The notes under the pieces are model-generated. The model was not told where the DNA came from and searched no databases. It saw only the letters and a program-made list of their open reading frames with translations. Shown piece by piece: positions 1 through 11,982 of a DNA stretch of 64,000 nt. Every line of letters starts with the position of its first letter. Positions within the stretch are counted from its first letter, which is position 1. Origin of the DNA: Mikania micrantha (lineage: Eukaryota > Streptophyta > Magnoliopsida > Asterales > Asteraceae). The stretch is taken from positions 57,481,088 through 57,545,087 of the forward strand of contig CM018680.1 in NCBI GenBank assembly GCA_009363875.1. Reading direction: 5' to 3'. Both the position numbers and the translations under genes were made by a program.

Positions 1-3000
1 GATGTCGGGGGAAAGGTCTCATTCACACGGGATGAGGTAGCAGTGACCTTTAGGTCAATGGGATATGAAGGTCCTCTTCCTCCAACTACATATTTGAAGG
101 GCAGAGTTTCTTATAATTATAAGTATCTCATACATGTTTTTCTACATTATCTTTCAAATAAAACCGGTGGTTGGGATCAAATTCCCTCCAAATTAGATTC
201 GGCTATTCACGGTCTGATTTCCCACCAACGTTTTAATTTTTCAGATTTCATTTTCAATAATTTGGTAGACAATCTCTCATCTCCAAAGAAATTTTGTATG
301 TATCCCAGATTTTTGCAACACATCTCCAACAGTGAGTTAGGCTCTTCACTCTCACTAACTGAGCATACATATTATGTTCCCTTGGTTACTGCCAAGGTTT
401 TCGTTCAGTTGAGGAAGAAGAGTGTCCAGTTTTCTTGTACCTTCACTACTATTCTTCCTTGTATGGAGCTTTTTGCTCCTGAAGGAAAGCTCTGTAAACC
501 CAACAGATGCTAAACCCACACCTTGTCCTTCACCTCATCACCCAATAAATCTCAAATACAAACGAAAACGAACCCCTGAACAGCTCTCTAAGATGTTCAC
601 GCACCTTCTTCCGAACCTAAACAGAAAAGGCCAAAAGAACTGGCTGGGGCCCTCAGGGTATGTCAAGTGACCACTAGATCTTCCTCTGGGTCAAGTGGTT
701 GCACCTCACTAGCCTGAAAGCCCTCAGGGTATGTCGCCATACATCCCTAAGAATACCCAAAGGGACACCCCCATAATGGATTCTCTTCCTTTGAAGCAAC
801 TCCACTAGTATCTGGACTATCTCCTAGGTGCATAGAAATATCTTCACCATCAATGCCCCCCACCCATTCAATTGCCCAGGCTCAAGGAACCTCTTAAATC
901 GCTTTGAATGAGCCACTCTCTCCCACTTCCCAAATCTTACTAAGAGTGGTGACATAGTTGCAAGAAAGGTTACCTGACCAGAGCCTACATTTACAAAGGT
1001 TGATCCTAGAAGCTTAGAAGGGGTCAATACAGTGGAGGTTGCCACTACTGATGAGCTGTCTCACCTTTATCAGGACAATGATACAGGAAATAGGATCTCC
1101 TCTGTGGCAGCTCACATTGATGATTTCTTTAAGGTTATCTTCAATGAGAGGAATCCAGGGTACCAACAAACCACATCTGGTGATGGAGATGCAAGAGCAC
1201 GGCTCAGGACTCCATCGCCCCATGATTCAATTCCATTCCGATGGATGAAAGCAACCCTTTTGAGGAATTGACGGCCACTATCACCACACTCCAAAACCGG
1301 GTAGCTTCCCTAGAAGATGAAGTAGTTACCCTGAAGCTGTAGATTGAGGACAAAGAAGCCACGATAAAAGATTTGTAGCTTTGTCCGCCCATTGTTTTCT
1401 CTCCATTTCATCCTAACCCTCACCATTTCTCCTTTGCTTCCCCTGATGCTTCCAAAAAGGGGGAGAAGGTACAATCCTTGGGGTCATGTTCTCCAGCTGA
1501 AGGAGAGAAGGAGGAATCTCAAGAACCCACTCCATTCATATCTAACTTAGATAGTGTATCGGATGAGTTCTTGGGAATTTATTTTCATTTTTCACGTTCC
1601 TCATCCACCTCCTCTTTTGATGCTGCAAAGGCTTCCATGGATATAGGACAACACTTTACATCCAACATCTCCATGAAGCCTAGGTCTCCTGTTGAGACCA
1701 AAAGTCCCCTTCTGAGACTGAGTGCCCTACTGCGACTACAGCCAAGGTTACCATGGAAGAACCTGTATAGGAAACACCTTCTATCTTCATGGAACCTACA
1801 TCCCCTCTCGGGACATTGGCTATTGATGACCTCTCCTTAAATCCTGTTTTCTTTGAGGAAACTCCTAAGGAAACCTCCAAGATGGTTGGTCAACCAGTGG
1901 GGGCAGTGAATGCTGAGGTTAGCTCCAAAGCTGAAGTTGTCTCTAAAGGCCCAGTCACTATTAAAGTTTCCTCCTCAGAAGAACAATTGGTCGATGAACG
2001 AACAGGTGAGCCCACAGGATCCTTCTCCTCTAGGATGCACATCATGTACAAAGGAAAAGGGAAGCTATCCCCAGAGGAGGAAGTTTCTCATGAGGAAAGG
2101 AGACCACTGATGAAGAAAGCCCGACCAGAAACATCCCTGGATAAAGAGATTCTTAGAATCTCTGGTCTTCTCCGGGAGAAGGGATTTGATATTGATGAGG
2201 TGCTTGTCTGGTCGGTACCCAAAATGGCCCCCCACCCATTCAGTTGCCCAAGCTTAAGGAACCTATTAAGTTGCTCTGAATGAGCCACTCTCTCCCACTT
2301 CCCAAACCTTACTGAGAGTGGTGATAGAGTTGCAAGAAAGGTTCCCTGACCCAGAGCCTACATTTACAAAGGTTGATCCTAGAAGCTTAGAAGGGGTCAA
2401 TACAGTGGAGGTTGCCACTACTGATGAGCTGTCTCACGTTCATCAGGACAGTCGTACATGAAATAGAACCTCCTCTGTGGCAAGTCACATTGCTGATGAC
2501 TTCTTTAAGGTCATCTACAATTAGAGGAATCCAGGGTGCCAAGAAACCACATCTGGTGATGGAGATGCGGGAGCAAGGCTCAGGATCCATCACCCCATGA
2601 TTCCATTCTGGTGGATGAAGGCAACCCTTTTGAGGAATTGACGGCCACTATCACCACACTCCAAAATCGGGTAGCTTCCCTAGAAGCTGAAGTAGTTACC
2701 CTAAAGCTGCAGATTGAGGACAAAGATGCCACGATAAAAGACCTTCAGCTTTGTTCGCCCATGTTTTTCTATCCATTTCATCCTGACCCTCACCACTTCT
2801 CCTCTGCTTCCCCTGACGCTTCCAAAAAGGGGGAGAAGGTACAAACCTTGGGGTCAGGTTTTCCAGCTGAAGGAGAGAAAGAGGAATCTCAGGAACCCAC
2901 TCCATTCATATCTAACTTAGATAGTGAATGGGATGAGTTCTTGGGAATTTATTTTCATTGTTCACGCTCCTCATCCTCATCCTCCTCTTCTGATGTTGCA

Positions 3001-4573
3001 AAGGCTTCCATGGAGATAGCACAACACTTTACATCCAACATCTCCATGGAGCCTAGGTCTCCTGTTGAGACCCAAAAGTCACCTTCTGGGACTGAGTCCC
3101 CTACCGAGACTACAGCCAAAGTTACCATGGAAGAACCTGTATAGGAAACAACTTCTATCTTCATGGAATCTACATCCCCTCTCGGGACATTAGCTGTTAA
3201 TGACCTCTCCTTAAATTATGTATTCTTTGAGGAAACTCCTAAGGAAACCTCCAATGTGGTTGGTCAACCGGAGGGGGCAGTGAATGCTAAGGTTAGCTCC
3301 GAAGATGAAGCTGTCTCTAAAGGCCCAGTCACTATTGAAGTTTCCTCCTCACCTCAAAAGAACAATTGGTCGATGAACCAACAGGTGAGCCCACATGATC
3401 CTTCTCCTCTGGGATGCACATCATGTACAAAGGAAAAAAGGAAGCTATCCCCATAGGAGGAAGTTGCTTGGGAGGAAAGGAGACCATTGATGAAGAAAGG
3501 CCGACCATAATCCTACTTGGATAAAGAGATTCTTAGACTCTCTAGTCTTCTCCAGGAGAAGGGATTTGATATTGATGAGGTGCTTCTCTGGTCGGTACCC
3601 AAACTGGCTGCTGAGCTGGATAAGGTGCAGCAGGTTGAACAGGCTGCTGCTGCATCTAAAGCTGTGGCAGCCCTCTCCAAGAAGCAAAAGGAGACTGCCT
3701 ATTGAGATAAGATGAAGAAGTTCCTTATGAACTATGGATTTTCTTGGCAACAGCTTGGTCCTATAAAGAACTCAACCATAGATCTTCACATGAGAGACAT
3801 TAAAAATAAGATATCCAAAGGAGAGTTGTCTTCACTGGAACAAATCTAGACTCAGAGAGAGGCTCTTAATCTTAGCTTTGGGGGAAGAATTCTTTTTGAT
3901 ACACCTCTCTCTGGTGCAGCAATCAAAACAAGAGAGGAGGTGATGTGTACAGCTGCAACAAATGCTCACTTCCCAAAAATGTTCGTTCCAAAGCAAGAGA
4001 CTCTATCTTCTCCATCCAGTCCCTGATATGACAAATGTCGATATCCTCAATGATCAAAATAAACAAAGGTCCAAAAAAGACTACAGTTCCTGATCTCGAG
4101 ATTTCTACAAGGGGGATAAGAGGAGAACAGAAGAAACAACTGCAGATGATGTTGTAACAGCTGAGGAAGCCACAAGGGAAGAGGGAGCAGGAGAAGAAGA
4201 AGAGGCCAGAGATTAGAGAAGCTTAATTATACATACAGGCCAAACAAAGTTCAAGAGAAGAAAAACTATGGCAAAAAGGAAAAAGAAGCCTGCAAGTTCC
4301 TCTGACTCTGAGCCTGAGCGAGCACTAGAGCCTATCAGGTCATATATTTCAATCATTGAGTGGTGCATCGATGCCAAGTATAGGATGTTCACTCTCAAGA
4401 AGCAAAATGGAGGTATAATGGTGCTAAACATCAATGAGCTCATAATTGTTGCTGACCCCATTGTTTTTTATTTAGAAAGTCTCCCTCTCCACAATCCTAA
4501 CAATGGTGCTGATTGCAGGATTGCTATAAAGTGGGCCAAGGGAAGGGCAAAGGTCCTCAGGGGAGAAAAATGA
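1..4573 (+). pseudogene. Decayed accessory (post-pol) ORF of Copia element A, 5' end outside the window
   Basis: Nearly the whole length aligns by eye with the intact 1203-codon ORF at 27439-31050, from about residue 93 to the C-terminus. Readable pieces are 43-513 (N-terminal domain, with SMGYEGPLP, YLKGRVSYNYKYLIH and FCMYPRFLQ), 2611-3144 (coiled-coil region), 3163-3456, 3517-3705 (LLQEKGFDIDEVLLWSVP) and 4268-4573 (C-terminal domain, ending VLRGEK). Between them are many frameshifts and stops, so no full protein can be made. A 1.37 kb internal duplication repeats the middle of the gene. The end lies about 20 bp before the polypurine tract, so in this family the ORF runs almost to the 3' LTR. 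Family assignment rests on similarity within the window; function is unknown. Confidence 0.85.
856..3602 (+). repeat. 1.37 kb tandem duplication inside the accessory pseudogene
   Basis: The stretch beginning CCCCCCACCCATTC near 856 recurs near 2228, and both copies run in the same order through the coiled-coil region to the block encoding the W-S-V-P motif (about 2210 and 3590). The offset is 1372 bp at the left and about 1380 bp at the right because of small indels. The first copy ends abruptly at AAAATGGC and joins the start of the second; both sides of the join carry a six-C run, a plausible microhomology. The copies differ at several percent of sites, so the duplication is not recent. Confidence 0.85.
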
Positions 4574-4593
4574 AGTTTTGGAAACATCAGCCT

Positions 4594-4602
4594 AGGGGAG
4601 AC
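4594..4602 (+). other. Polypurine tract of Copia element A
   Basis: The purine-rich AGGGGAG lies immediately before the TG that opens the 3' LTR. The same CCTAGGGGAGAC context precedes the 3' LTR of element B at 31081. It would prime plus-strand synthesis. Confidence 0.7.
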
Positions 4603-5402
4603 TGTAAGATCATAAAGGCTGATGCTTTCCAAATATTCTAAGTCATTAGCACCACTCCAGAAGTCCATACAAGCTTGGGAAGAATAGAGTTTTCTTCCGA
4701 AAGTAATTAGTCTTCGGAAGGAACTTGATTTTCTCAGAAGACTAAGTACCTTCGGAAGATAACCTTGTTCTTCAGGATACTCCAAGGAAGATAAAGGCTT
4801 CTAAAGACTTAAGGCTACCGAACAAAGCTTCCGAATACAAAAGCTTTAGAAGACTTTTGTCTGACATGATCCAAGACATTTATAGAAATATTCCGAGATG
4901 CTTTCTATCATCAAGACCAACTCAAAAGGCATTCCAATGATAGTCAGCAACAAGATAGATCTGTCAGACTTGCATAGATATCTTTACATTATTGCCATTT
5001 GTAGTTTAGGAATTTATTGTAAAAGTTAATAAAGTTATTTGTATTAATTGTAATTAATATAGCTTGGCCAGTCAAGCTTTAACATTATACTAGTTTTAGC
5101 ATTAGTTTGTTTCTAGTATCTTGTCCAAACTTGTATTACTACGAGAATACAGCTGCAGGTTTTAGTATAAATATGTTCACTTGTAAATTGAGCTAAGCGA
5201 GGGTGTGTGCTTGAGCTAAGAGTTTTGTTCACTTTGTATTTGAATGAAATGTACTTTAACCTTGAATTCAAAATTTACTTGTGTATTTCAATATGTTTTG
5301 TAAGTGTGCGAGAGTTGAGTTAATAGAACTTTCCACATCTATCAAGCTCAGTAGAAGATACCTTGTGAAAATGTTGTATAGATTACATAACCCGATCCAA
5401 CA
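4603..5402 (+). mobile_element. 3' LTR of Copia element A (800 bp)
   Basis: Starts TGTAAGATCATAAAGGCTGA right after the polypurine tract and ends CCCGATCCAACA, the same terminus as the other Copia LTRs here. A TATA-like TATAAAT lies at 5166-5172, at a position equivalent to the TATA boxes of the other LTRs. CTTCGGAAG-type motifs recur in its first 250 bp. It is close to the solo LTR at 11182-11982. The 5' LTR is outside the window, so target duplication and age cannot be read; the 3' flank begins TATAG. Confidence 0.9.
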
Positions 5403-6472
5403 TATAGAGAAAAGTGGGTTAATCAATCAAAAGAAGCAAGTATTTTAGACTGAATAACTGCTTCTTTGCTTCTTTCCTTTTGATTTTTCTACGTTGAAAA
5501 GAAACTTTAAACATGGTTTGGACATATCATGTAATATAACATGTATGATAGCGAATTGTTGTAGGCTAAGCATGTTCGTTACGAGGCATTGCATGACATG
5601 GATTGTCTGATTGATCTTTGAAAAATTTAATATTTTTTTACTGAAGCATACAAATATCTTCCTTTCAATACATTGAATTAGTTCTTACACATGACAAATA
5701 TAGAATTGAAAATAGCTTTTTTCGTGATTATTTGTATACACACAGTAATGAAAAGTACATCAAAATCACAAAGCAAAAGAACTAATCAAAACATTTATTC
5801 ATGAGAATTTTTGGTTTAGATGATATGATTGTTGTTGTAATTGTAGTCATGAACATAGATGATTACTTTTTGTGATAGTTAGAAGCTAATAGTGATCTCT
5901 TTCGTCTTGAAAAAAAACTGATTGTGGTTTTAGAGAGAGATTGTGATGAACTCTTCCATCTGAGAGACGACGAAATTCTCTAACAATTAGATAGGAGTTT
6001 ATTAAAGGTCAACTCTTGTTAAAATTCTAAATAAAAAAACTCATATGCAATCTTTTTAACATGCAGTTTCATTTGCTATATATCTTTCAAACCAACAACA
6101 ATTGTTCCTAAGTTTTGTGTGAAAACTTTGAACATCCGTAGTCAAAAAAACTGAACAATGGGTATTATGGGCCATGGATTTTATAACTCATAAGGTACGT
6201 TTTAGGTACCGGTTTCAATTTTTAAAGAACCCATTTTATTATTTTCATAAACTTTGTAAAAATGCTATATTATAGACTTATAGTTCATAAATAAAAAGCA
6301 AGCTAACTATATATTATTTTTGTCATTATTACTACTACTAATATTATTAGTGCTACACTATTGTTAATGCTATTGTTACTATTATTGTTACTATTGTTGT
6401 TACTACTATTATTAGTATTGTTATTATTTTATATGATTTTTTTATTATTGTGTACTTGTAATAGTTCTTTAG
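5403..6472. other. Gene-free AT-rich sequence
   Basis: No open frame of note, no LTR or TIR structure seen. A 24-bp CT-rich string at 5461-5484 recurs exactly at 6883-6906. Confidence 0.6.
6318..6450. repeat. Imperfect ATT/TAC trinucleotide-type low-complexity repeat
   Basis: A run of TTATTACTACTACTAATATT-like triplets. It produces a spurious leucine-rich frame on the + strand. Confidence 0.75.
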
Positions 6473-6480
6473 CAACTCTA

Positions 6481-6685
6481 CATGGGAGGCCCTGGAGAGG
6501 GCAAACCCGACCTCTGTCCAGGGCCCATTTTTTTAAGGGTACAAACATTTTAAAAATATTTTATATATTATATGTATTTATTTATATTTAAAAATATAAA
6601 ACTAAAAAAACATAAATTTACAATTCACAAAGAGCCTTTTTATTCCAGTACGTCCAGGGCACTAAAAATCTCATGACCGTCCCTG
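6481..6685. mobile_element. Short hAT-type non-autonomous element (205 bp)
   Basis: Flanked by an exact 8-bp direct repeat CAACTCTA at 6473-6480 and 6686-6693. The ends are an imperfect inverted pair: left CATGGGAGGCCCTGG, right (reverse complement) CAGGGACGGTCATG. An 8-bp duplication with CA(G/T)GG-type ends is characteristic of the hAT superfamily. No coding capacity. Confidence 0.65.
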
Positions 6686-7178
6686 CAACTCTACATAATA
6701 GCTTAAATATAGCGTGCGTTTTATTTGTAAAATATGATTTTAACTAAAGCTTATTTAAGGTGTTTTTTAATGTAGAAGGGTTGAGACTTTTATTTAGTTT
6801 GAGTAAAATAGCATATTTAATTTTTATTATTTCTGATAATAATAACTATATAAATATTTTATAACTTAGTTTCGTTTTTTGACTTCTTTGCTTCTTTCCT
6901 TTTGATGCATGTATCTTCATTTATTGGAAGGAAAGTCTTTTTCTTTGACAGAAATTGCGTGATCCACCTTTCAAACTGAACCCACCCAATTAATGTCGTA
7001 TGCCTAAAAGTGGAATTCAATTTCATAAGCATGCAAGTGGAATTATCCCCATTAACGGTACATGAACAAGCTGCACTAATTTAGCATGTCTACATCATTA
7101 TTTCTAAAATCAATGCCAAAATATATTTTCTCAAATTATTTAGGCCTCAAATAAACTATATAACTAGTTAGTAATGGT

Positions 7179-7349
7179 TACCCTTGACTTTCCTATGAGA
7201 GGTCTTGGGTTCGAATCCAGGCTGAGGCATATTTGCTGAGTAAGGTCAGGGGGTTTACCCAGTTGTGGGGTTCCTCCTGGGTGGGCTCGGGCATACGCCC
7301 CATAGCGTCAAATCCGAGGGGACGTTGTACCAAGCCGTTCAAAAAAAAA
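7179..7349 (+). mobile_element. tRNA-derived SINE copy (171 bp)
   Basis: Flanked by a perfect 17-bp direct repeat AACTAGTTAGTAATGGT (7162-7178 and 7350-7366), the long variable duplication left by target-primed reverse transcription. GGGTTCGAATCC near the 5' end matches the tRNA B box of an internal Pol III promoter; a clear A box is not seen, so the 5' end may be slightly truncated. The copy ends AAGCCGTTC followed by an A run. Related copies lie at about 10288, 16690 and 19955. Confidence 0.85.
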
Positions 7350-8320
7350 AACTAGTTAGTAATGGTCTTTCATTGCTTATATACATAAAGAGAAGCGTAT
7401 CGGATTACAACGGCTCGGTTTTATAAATCAAACCATGTATAAAAAACCTGTCACGATGATATGTTCGAAAATATTATAAAAGGTGTCATCGTTGTAAATT
7501 AAAAATGAGCGTTAAAAAAGCATGATGGTACACTTAGAGAATTTTATAACAAATTATAAAACCATGGCAAACCGTGACAAACTCGAACATAACGTATTAA
7601 AACTTTTATGTTGGAAAGTATGTAAAGAAATATAGTATCACCAAAGTGTGCTTGGAAAGAAGTATAAAATATATAACATTTCATGGTACTTGCTTTCGAA
7701 TAAAATTTATGAGAAAATATAGACTTGATCGGTTTTAAAAACCTTCGACGTCAAAAACATAGCTCAAGTCCAAAAGCATGTCAAGAAAGGGTAGTTAACA
7801 AGAAATAAAAGTTTATAACATAATGCATGTCTCGTTTTGGATAAAGTTCCTAACATAGATAAGTTGGTTGTCAATAAATTTTATGCTCAAACGTAAATCG
7901 GTTGGATTTCAATAAATTTTATGCAATAGAAATAAATATGTTGATACTCGAAGTGTAAAAAACACTATTTTTTTGGTAAGTTAAAAATGTAAAACATCTT
8001 ATGTGTGAAATACTAAAATTAATAATAAAATCATTTAAATTAAGATGTTAAAACAAATAAAATAAAAAATAATTGTGGGTGTGTCTGAATATCAATTTTC
8101 TCCTAACAACTTGAATAGCTTAGACTATTTTCATTCACAACCAACCTAACCCAATTTTTACTAAATAAATATTGCTTATGATTTACAAAGTAAAATTTTA
8201 TTTTAGAGTACTGTCCATCATATATAATTTGATATATTTTGATAAAAGTATAATTTTATTGAATAGTTTAGGTAGGTTGGTTGGTTGTATAATTAATTTT
8301 ATAAGTTGTATTGTATTTAA

Positions 8321-8497
8321 GGTTGCAAAAGTCGCTAGGCGTTCTTATGTCGTAATAGCTCCTTGTAGCGAGTAATCGAGGGGGTACTCAGCCTAGGTAG
8401 GGAGTACTCGGGTAATACTTGAGAAGCACTTGGCCTCAGAACAACTCCTTGAAGCGCGTACTCAACATCGGAGGCTGGCTTTTGCAACTATATATAA
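8321..8497. mobile_element. Possible small TIR element
   Basis: The left side reads GGTTGCAAAAGTCGCTAGGCG and the right side ends in the inverted counterpart GGCTTTTGCAACT. The ends resemble those of the MITE family at 14174 and 33727, but the interior differs and no exact target duplication could be identified. Confidence 0.4.
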
Positions 8498-11181
8498 TTG
8501 TATTATTAATAAAAATAAATAAAAAGTTGAGGGAAATTGAGTACTTAGATTTTTTTGAAAAAAATCAAATTATAATTAAATCTAACAATTAGAAAGAAAA
8601 AGGACAGAAGAAAATTAAAATGAACCAAGAAAATACAAACATGTGTCATTGTTTAATAATAAAATAATTAATGATTGGTCAAGCAAACTGGTCATGAGTT
8701 TTGAATATCAATCCAAGACAGGCTGCTCCTAATACTCAATTTTTATCCATAATTAACTGAATAAAAATTATATAGAGACTTGAATTAAAATAATGTAAAA
8801 TAACAAGACATGGTAATAGAGGGGGCTCATATCAATTAATAAAGAAATGAAGATACCACTTAGGTTGATTCTACTTGGTATCAAATGCAACAAATATATA
8901 GACAAATTCTATTGTAGAATGGGACACTCTTTAATGCTACCAATCCATATAATTATTTGCAAAGTAATAATAATATTACACTGTTAACCTTAAATCCTAT
9001 AGCGAAGATCACGTGACTAATGTCATATTGATGCAATAATGTCAAAAGACCCTGTCAAGGCTATCAATTCTCTGAATTATATTGTAAAGTTAACACGACA
9101 AACACATGCAAACTACTGCAAAACCAGGGCACATTATCAAGTTGATGAGTTGACTTCAAAAAAAAATATTTAACTTAAGAAAAGAAAACATTAAAGTGCA
9201 TACCACATGTAGCATAGGCGTTTATGGATTTACAATAAAAACACATTGGCAATTACATATTCTTGTAAATAGGCATACATGACGTACTATGAATGTAATG
9301 TACAGTCAAGAGTTACGAAAAAAAAAGAAAAAAATGTGACTGGAAAATCACAACCAAATCACATACAGTTAACAAATAACAACAAAATATGGAATAATCT
9401 TTCGTTCGACCAATACTTCTCAAACATAATAAAATTATAAGGATACAAAACACATAAGGTATTCAAGAATAATAACAAAGAACACCAAATTTGAGCGTAT
9501 ATATAAAGCCTCTCAAAAGGACTAGAGTCGCTTCAAACTTAGTATCACTAGTAATAGAACAATACAATGTTTTCTTTAGATACATTTGAGCCATACAATA
9601 ATAATTATACAATTGAAATCAATAACATTAAGCGTATAAATCAAACAAAGACGAATAATAGATATCACCAATGAGAATTAATAAAACTTTGCTTCTATTC
9701 TATCTTTGCAAATAGATAATGTACAAAAATATGTTTTTAATCTTTTCTTATTTCTTATGAATATGTTCATTTGCGGTGTACACATATAAATGTATATATG
9801 TTTGGGAACTTAAGGGAAAAAACACAATTGTATACTAATTTTAATGTTATTTTACTTATGTTATGAAAATAACATAAAAAGCGTTGTTTTGATTAATTTC
9901 AAACGATAAATTTGAGCTGGAGACTTCTTCAAACCCTTCTAAATAGTTGAAAAATACTGGGTAAGTTTGTTTGTTTGTTTCTTAGAATGAGAACACAAAA
10001 AAAAACCAAAAATAATTTTTCTTATTCTTCGTTGATGGAGTAATCCATTCTATTTCGGCAGAAGGCAGCATACACACAAGTACACAACCTGGTTACGTTC
10101 TCTTTTTGGGCTGACACTTCCACACCAAAGAAGAAAACTTGTTTTGTACACTTTAAGAAAAATAACGGCAGAAACTTGCGCACTACAGAAATCCTTTTAG
10201 ACTCTTGTACCTAAAAAAATAACGATAATTAAATGAAGTGATTACCCCTCTTAACTTTTCTTTAAGAGTTACGAACAAAAAAAATTTGTTAAGACGAGGT
10301 CAATAAGTTTACCCATTTTTGGGTTTGGTGTTGGGTGGGTTCAAACGTATGCTTTAAAAGATTAAATCCAATGAAATGTTGAAATATTGTCTTGGGTGTG
10401 CACGTTTCAAGCCGTTTAAAAATATAAAAGAAAATAAAACCCTAATTTCTTTTCTTTCTTTCTTTTTTAATTAATTTTCACTCAAAATTTATTCAGCCTT
10501 AACTTTAGGCTTTTCTCACGAGTTAAAAATAACTCAAAGAAAAAAAAAAAAAAACACTCCTATTACATAAAAATAATCGTGGCTTGAAGTTACGAGTATA
10601 AATTAACGGAACAGAAATTTCATATACCATTTTCATAACAATAATCAAACAAGTGAACATTACAAATTTAATGGTTCACATGTTTATCTTTTATAAGACC
10701 ATTGTTTCAATGGATTTTTAATACTGCGGTAAATAAACAAATAATAGTTCGTGAACTGTTTAACGTGCAGTTTATTTATTTTCGTTTGTTTAATAAATAA
10801 ACAAATATGAACAACAAAATTTGTTCATTTTGTTAATTAACAAACATGAAAAAATGTCATATGGTTCATGTGTTTATTTGTTGTATGTGTTTATATTTTT
10901 AAATTTTAAATTTTTAGTTTTTTATTATAACATTTAAAATAGTAATCTATTCCTTTTATATTTATTTTTTATTTAAAATACAATAATTTCATTCTTAAAT
11001 ATAAAAACATTAATTTTTAATAATTTTTAATTATGATTATTATTTATCACGTTTGTTTTGTTTAGTTGATTATATTCTTTGTTTTGATATCAAGTACTTA
11101 ATTAACTATATATTTATGTAATATAATAATGTTTAATGTTTTATATCAAAAATATTAATTTTTTTTAAAATAATATATATT
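8498..11181. other. Gene-free AT-rich stretch
   Basis: No gene, LTR or TIR recognised apart from a diverged SINE near 10288-10436. Homopolymer and short A/T runs are frequent. Confidence 0.6.
10288..10436 (+). mobile_element. Diverged 3' part of the same SINE family
   Basis: Aligns with the 3' two-thirds of the copy at 7179-7349: GAGGTCAATAAGTTTACCCA against AAGGTCAGGGGGTTTACCCA, then the GGGTGGGTTC and CAAGCCGTT blocks and an A-rich tail. The B-box portion is missing. Flanking duplications were not identified. Confidence 0.6.
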
Positions 11182-11982
11182 TGTAAGATCATGAAGGCTG
11201 GTGCTCTCCAAAACCATCTAAGCCCTTGGCTCAACTCCCAGAAGTCCAATATAGGTCTCGGAAGAACAGTGATATCTTCCGGAAGTAAATGGTATTCGGA
11301 AGGAGCCTAAGTTCCTCAGAAGACCAAGTACCTACGAAAGATAGCATTGTTCTTTGAGATTCTCCAAGGAAGACAAAGTCTTCCGAACACAAATGCTTCC
11401 GATTGTATGCTCAACAGCTTCCGAAGACCAAGACTTCCGAAGACTTGTATCTGACAAAGATTCCAGACACTTATAGAAATAATCAGAACTGCTTTATAGC
11501 ATGAAGACCAATAAAGAAGACATTCCTATGCTAGTTAGCAGCAAAGGAGTTTTGTCAGAACCTCAGAGATACCAAGTCATAAATGTCTTTTGTAGTTTAG
11601 GTATTTATTGTAAAAGTCAATGAAGCCTTTCGTATTAATTGTAATTAATATGACTAGGCCTGTCAAGACCATGACAGATACTGGTTTTAGCATTTATTTG
11701 TTTCTAGTATTTTGTCCAGCCTTGTATCCTTTCAAGGATACAACTGTAGGTTTTAGTATATAATCCTTCATCTGTAACTCAGAACAGCGTGTGCTTGTGC
11801 TTGAGCTAAGACTGGTAAATTTAACAGTTGAACGCAATATACTTTAACCTTTATTTTATACTTGTCTTCTGTATTTGTTTCAATCTGTTTTGCAAATCAA
11901 GTTAATAGAATTTCCGCATCTATCAACTCAGTAGAAAATACCTTGAGAAAGTGTTGTGAAAGTTTCATAATCCGATCCAACA
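11182..11982 (+). mobile_element. Copia solo LTR (801 bp), same subfamily as element A
   Basis: Starts TGTAAGATCATGAAGGCTGG and ends TCCGATCCAACA. It is bounded by an exact 5-bp target duplication ATATT (11177-11181 and 11983-11987), so it is a complete solo LTR left by recombination between the two LTRs of one insertion. TATATAA at 11757-11763 is the likely core promoter. Several CTTCCGAAG-type motifs lie in its first 300 bp. Confidence 0.95.

Noticed and set aside
6361..6591. 76-codon Leu-rich frame on the + strand
   Set aside because: Produced by the ATT/TAC low-complexity tract and running into a MITE; no gene context.
7200..7230. Possible tRNA gene suggested by a B box
   Set aside because: No cloverleaf could be drawn; the long flanking duplication and A tail identify a SINE.
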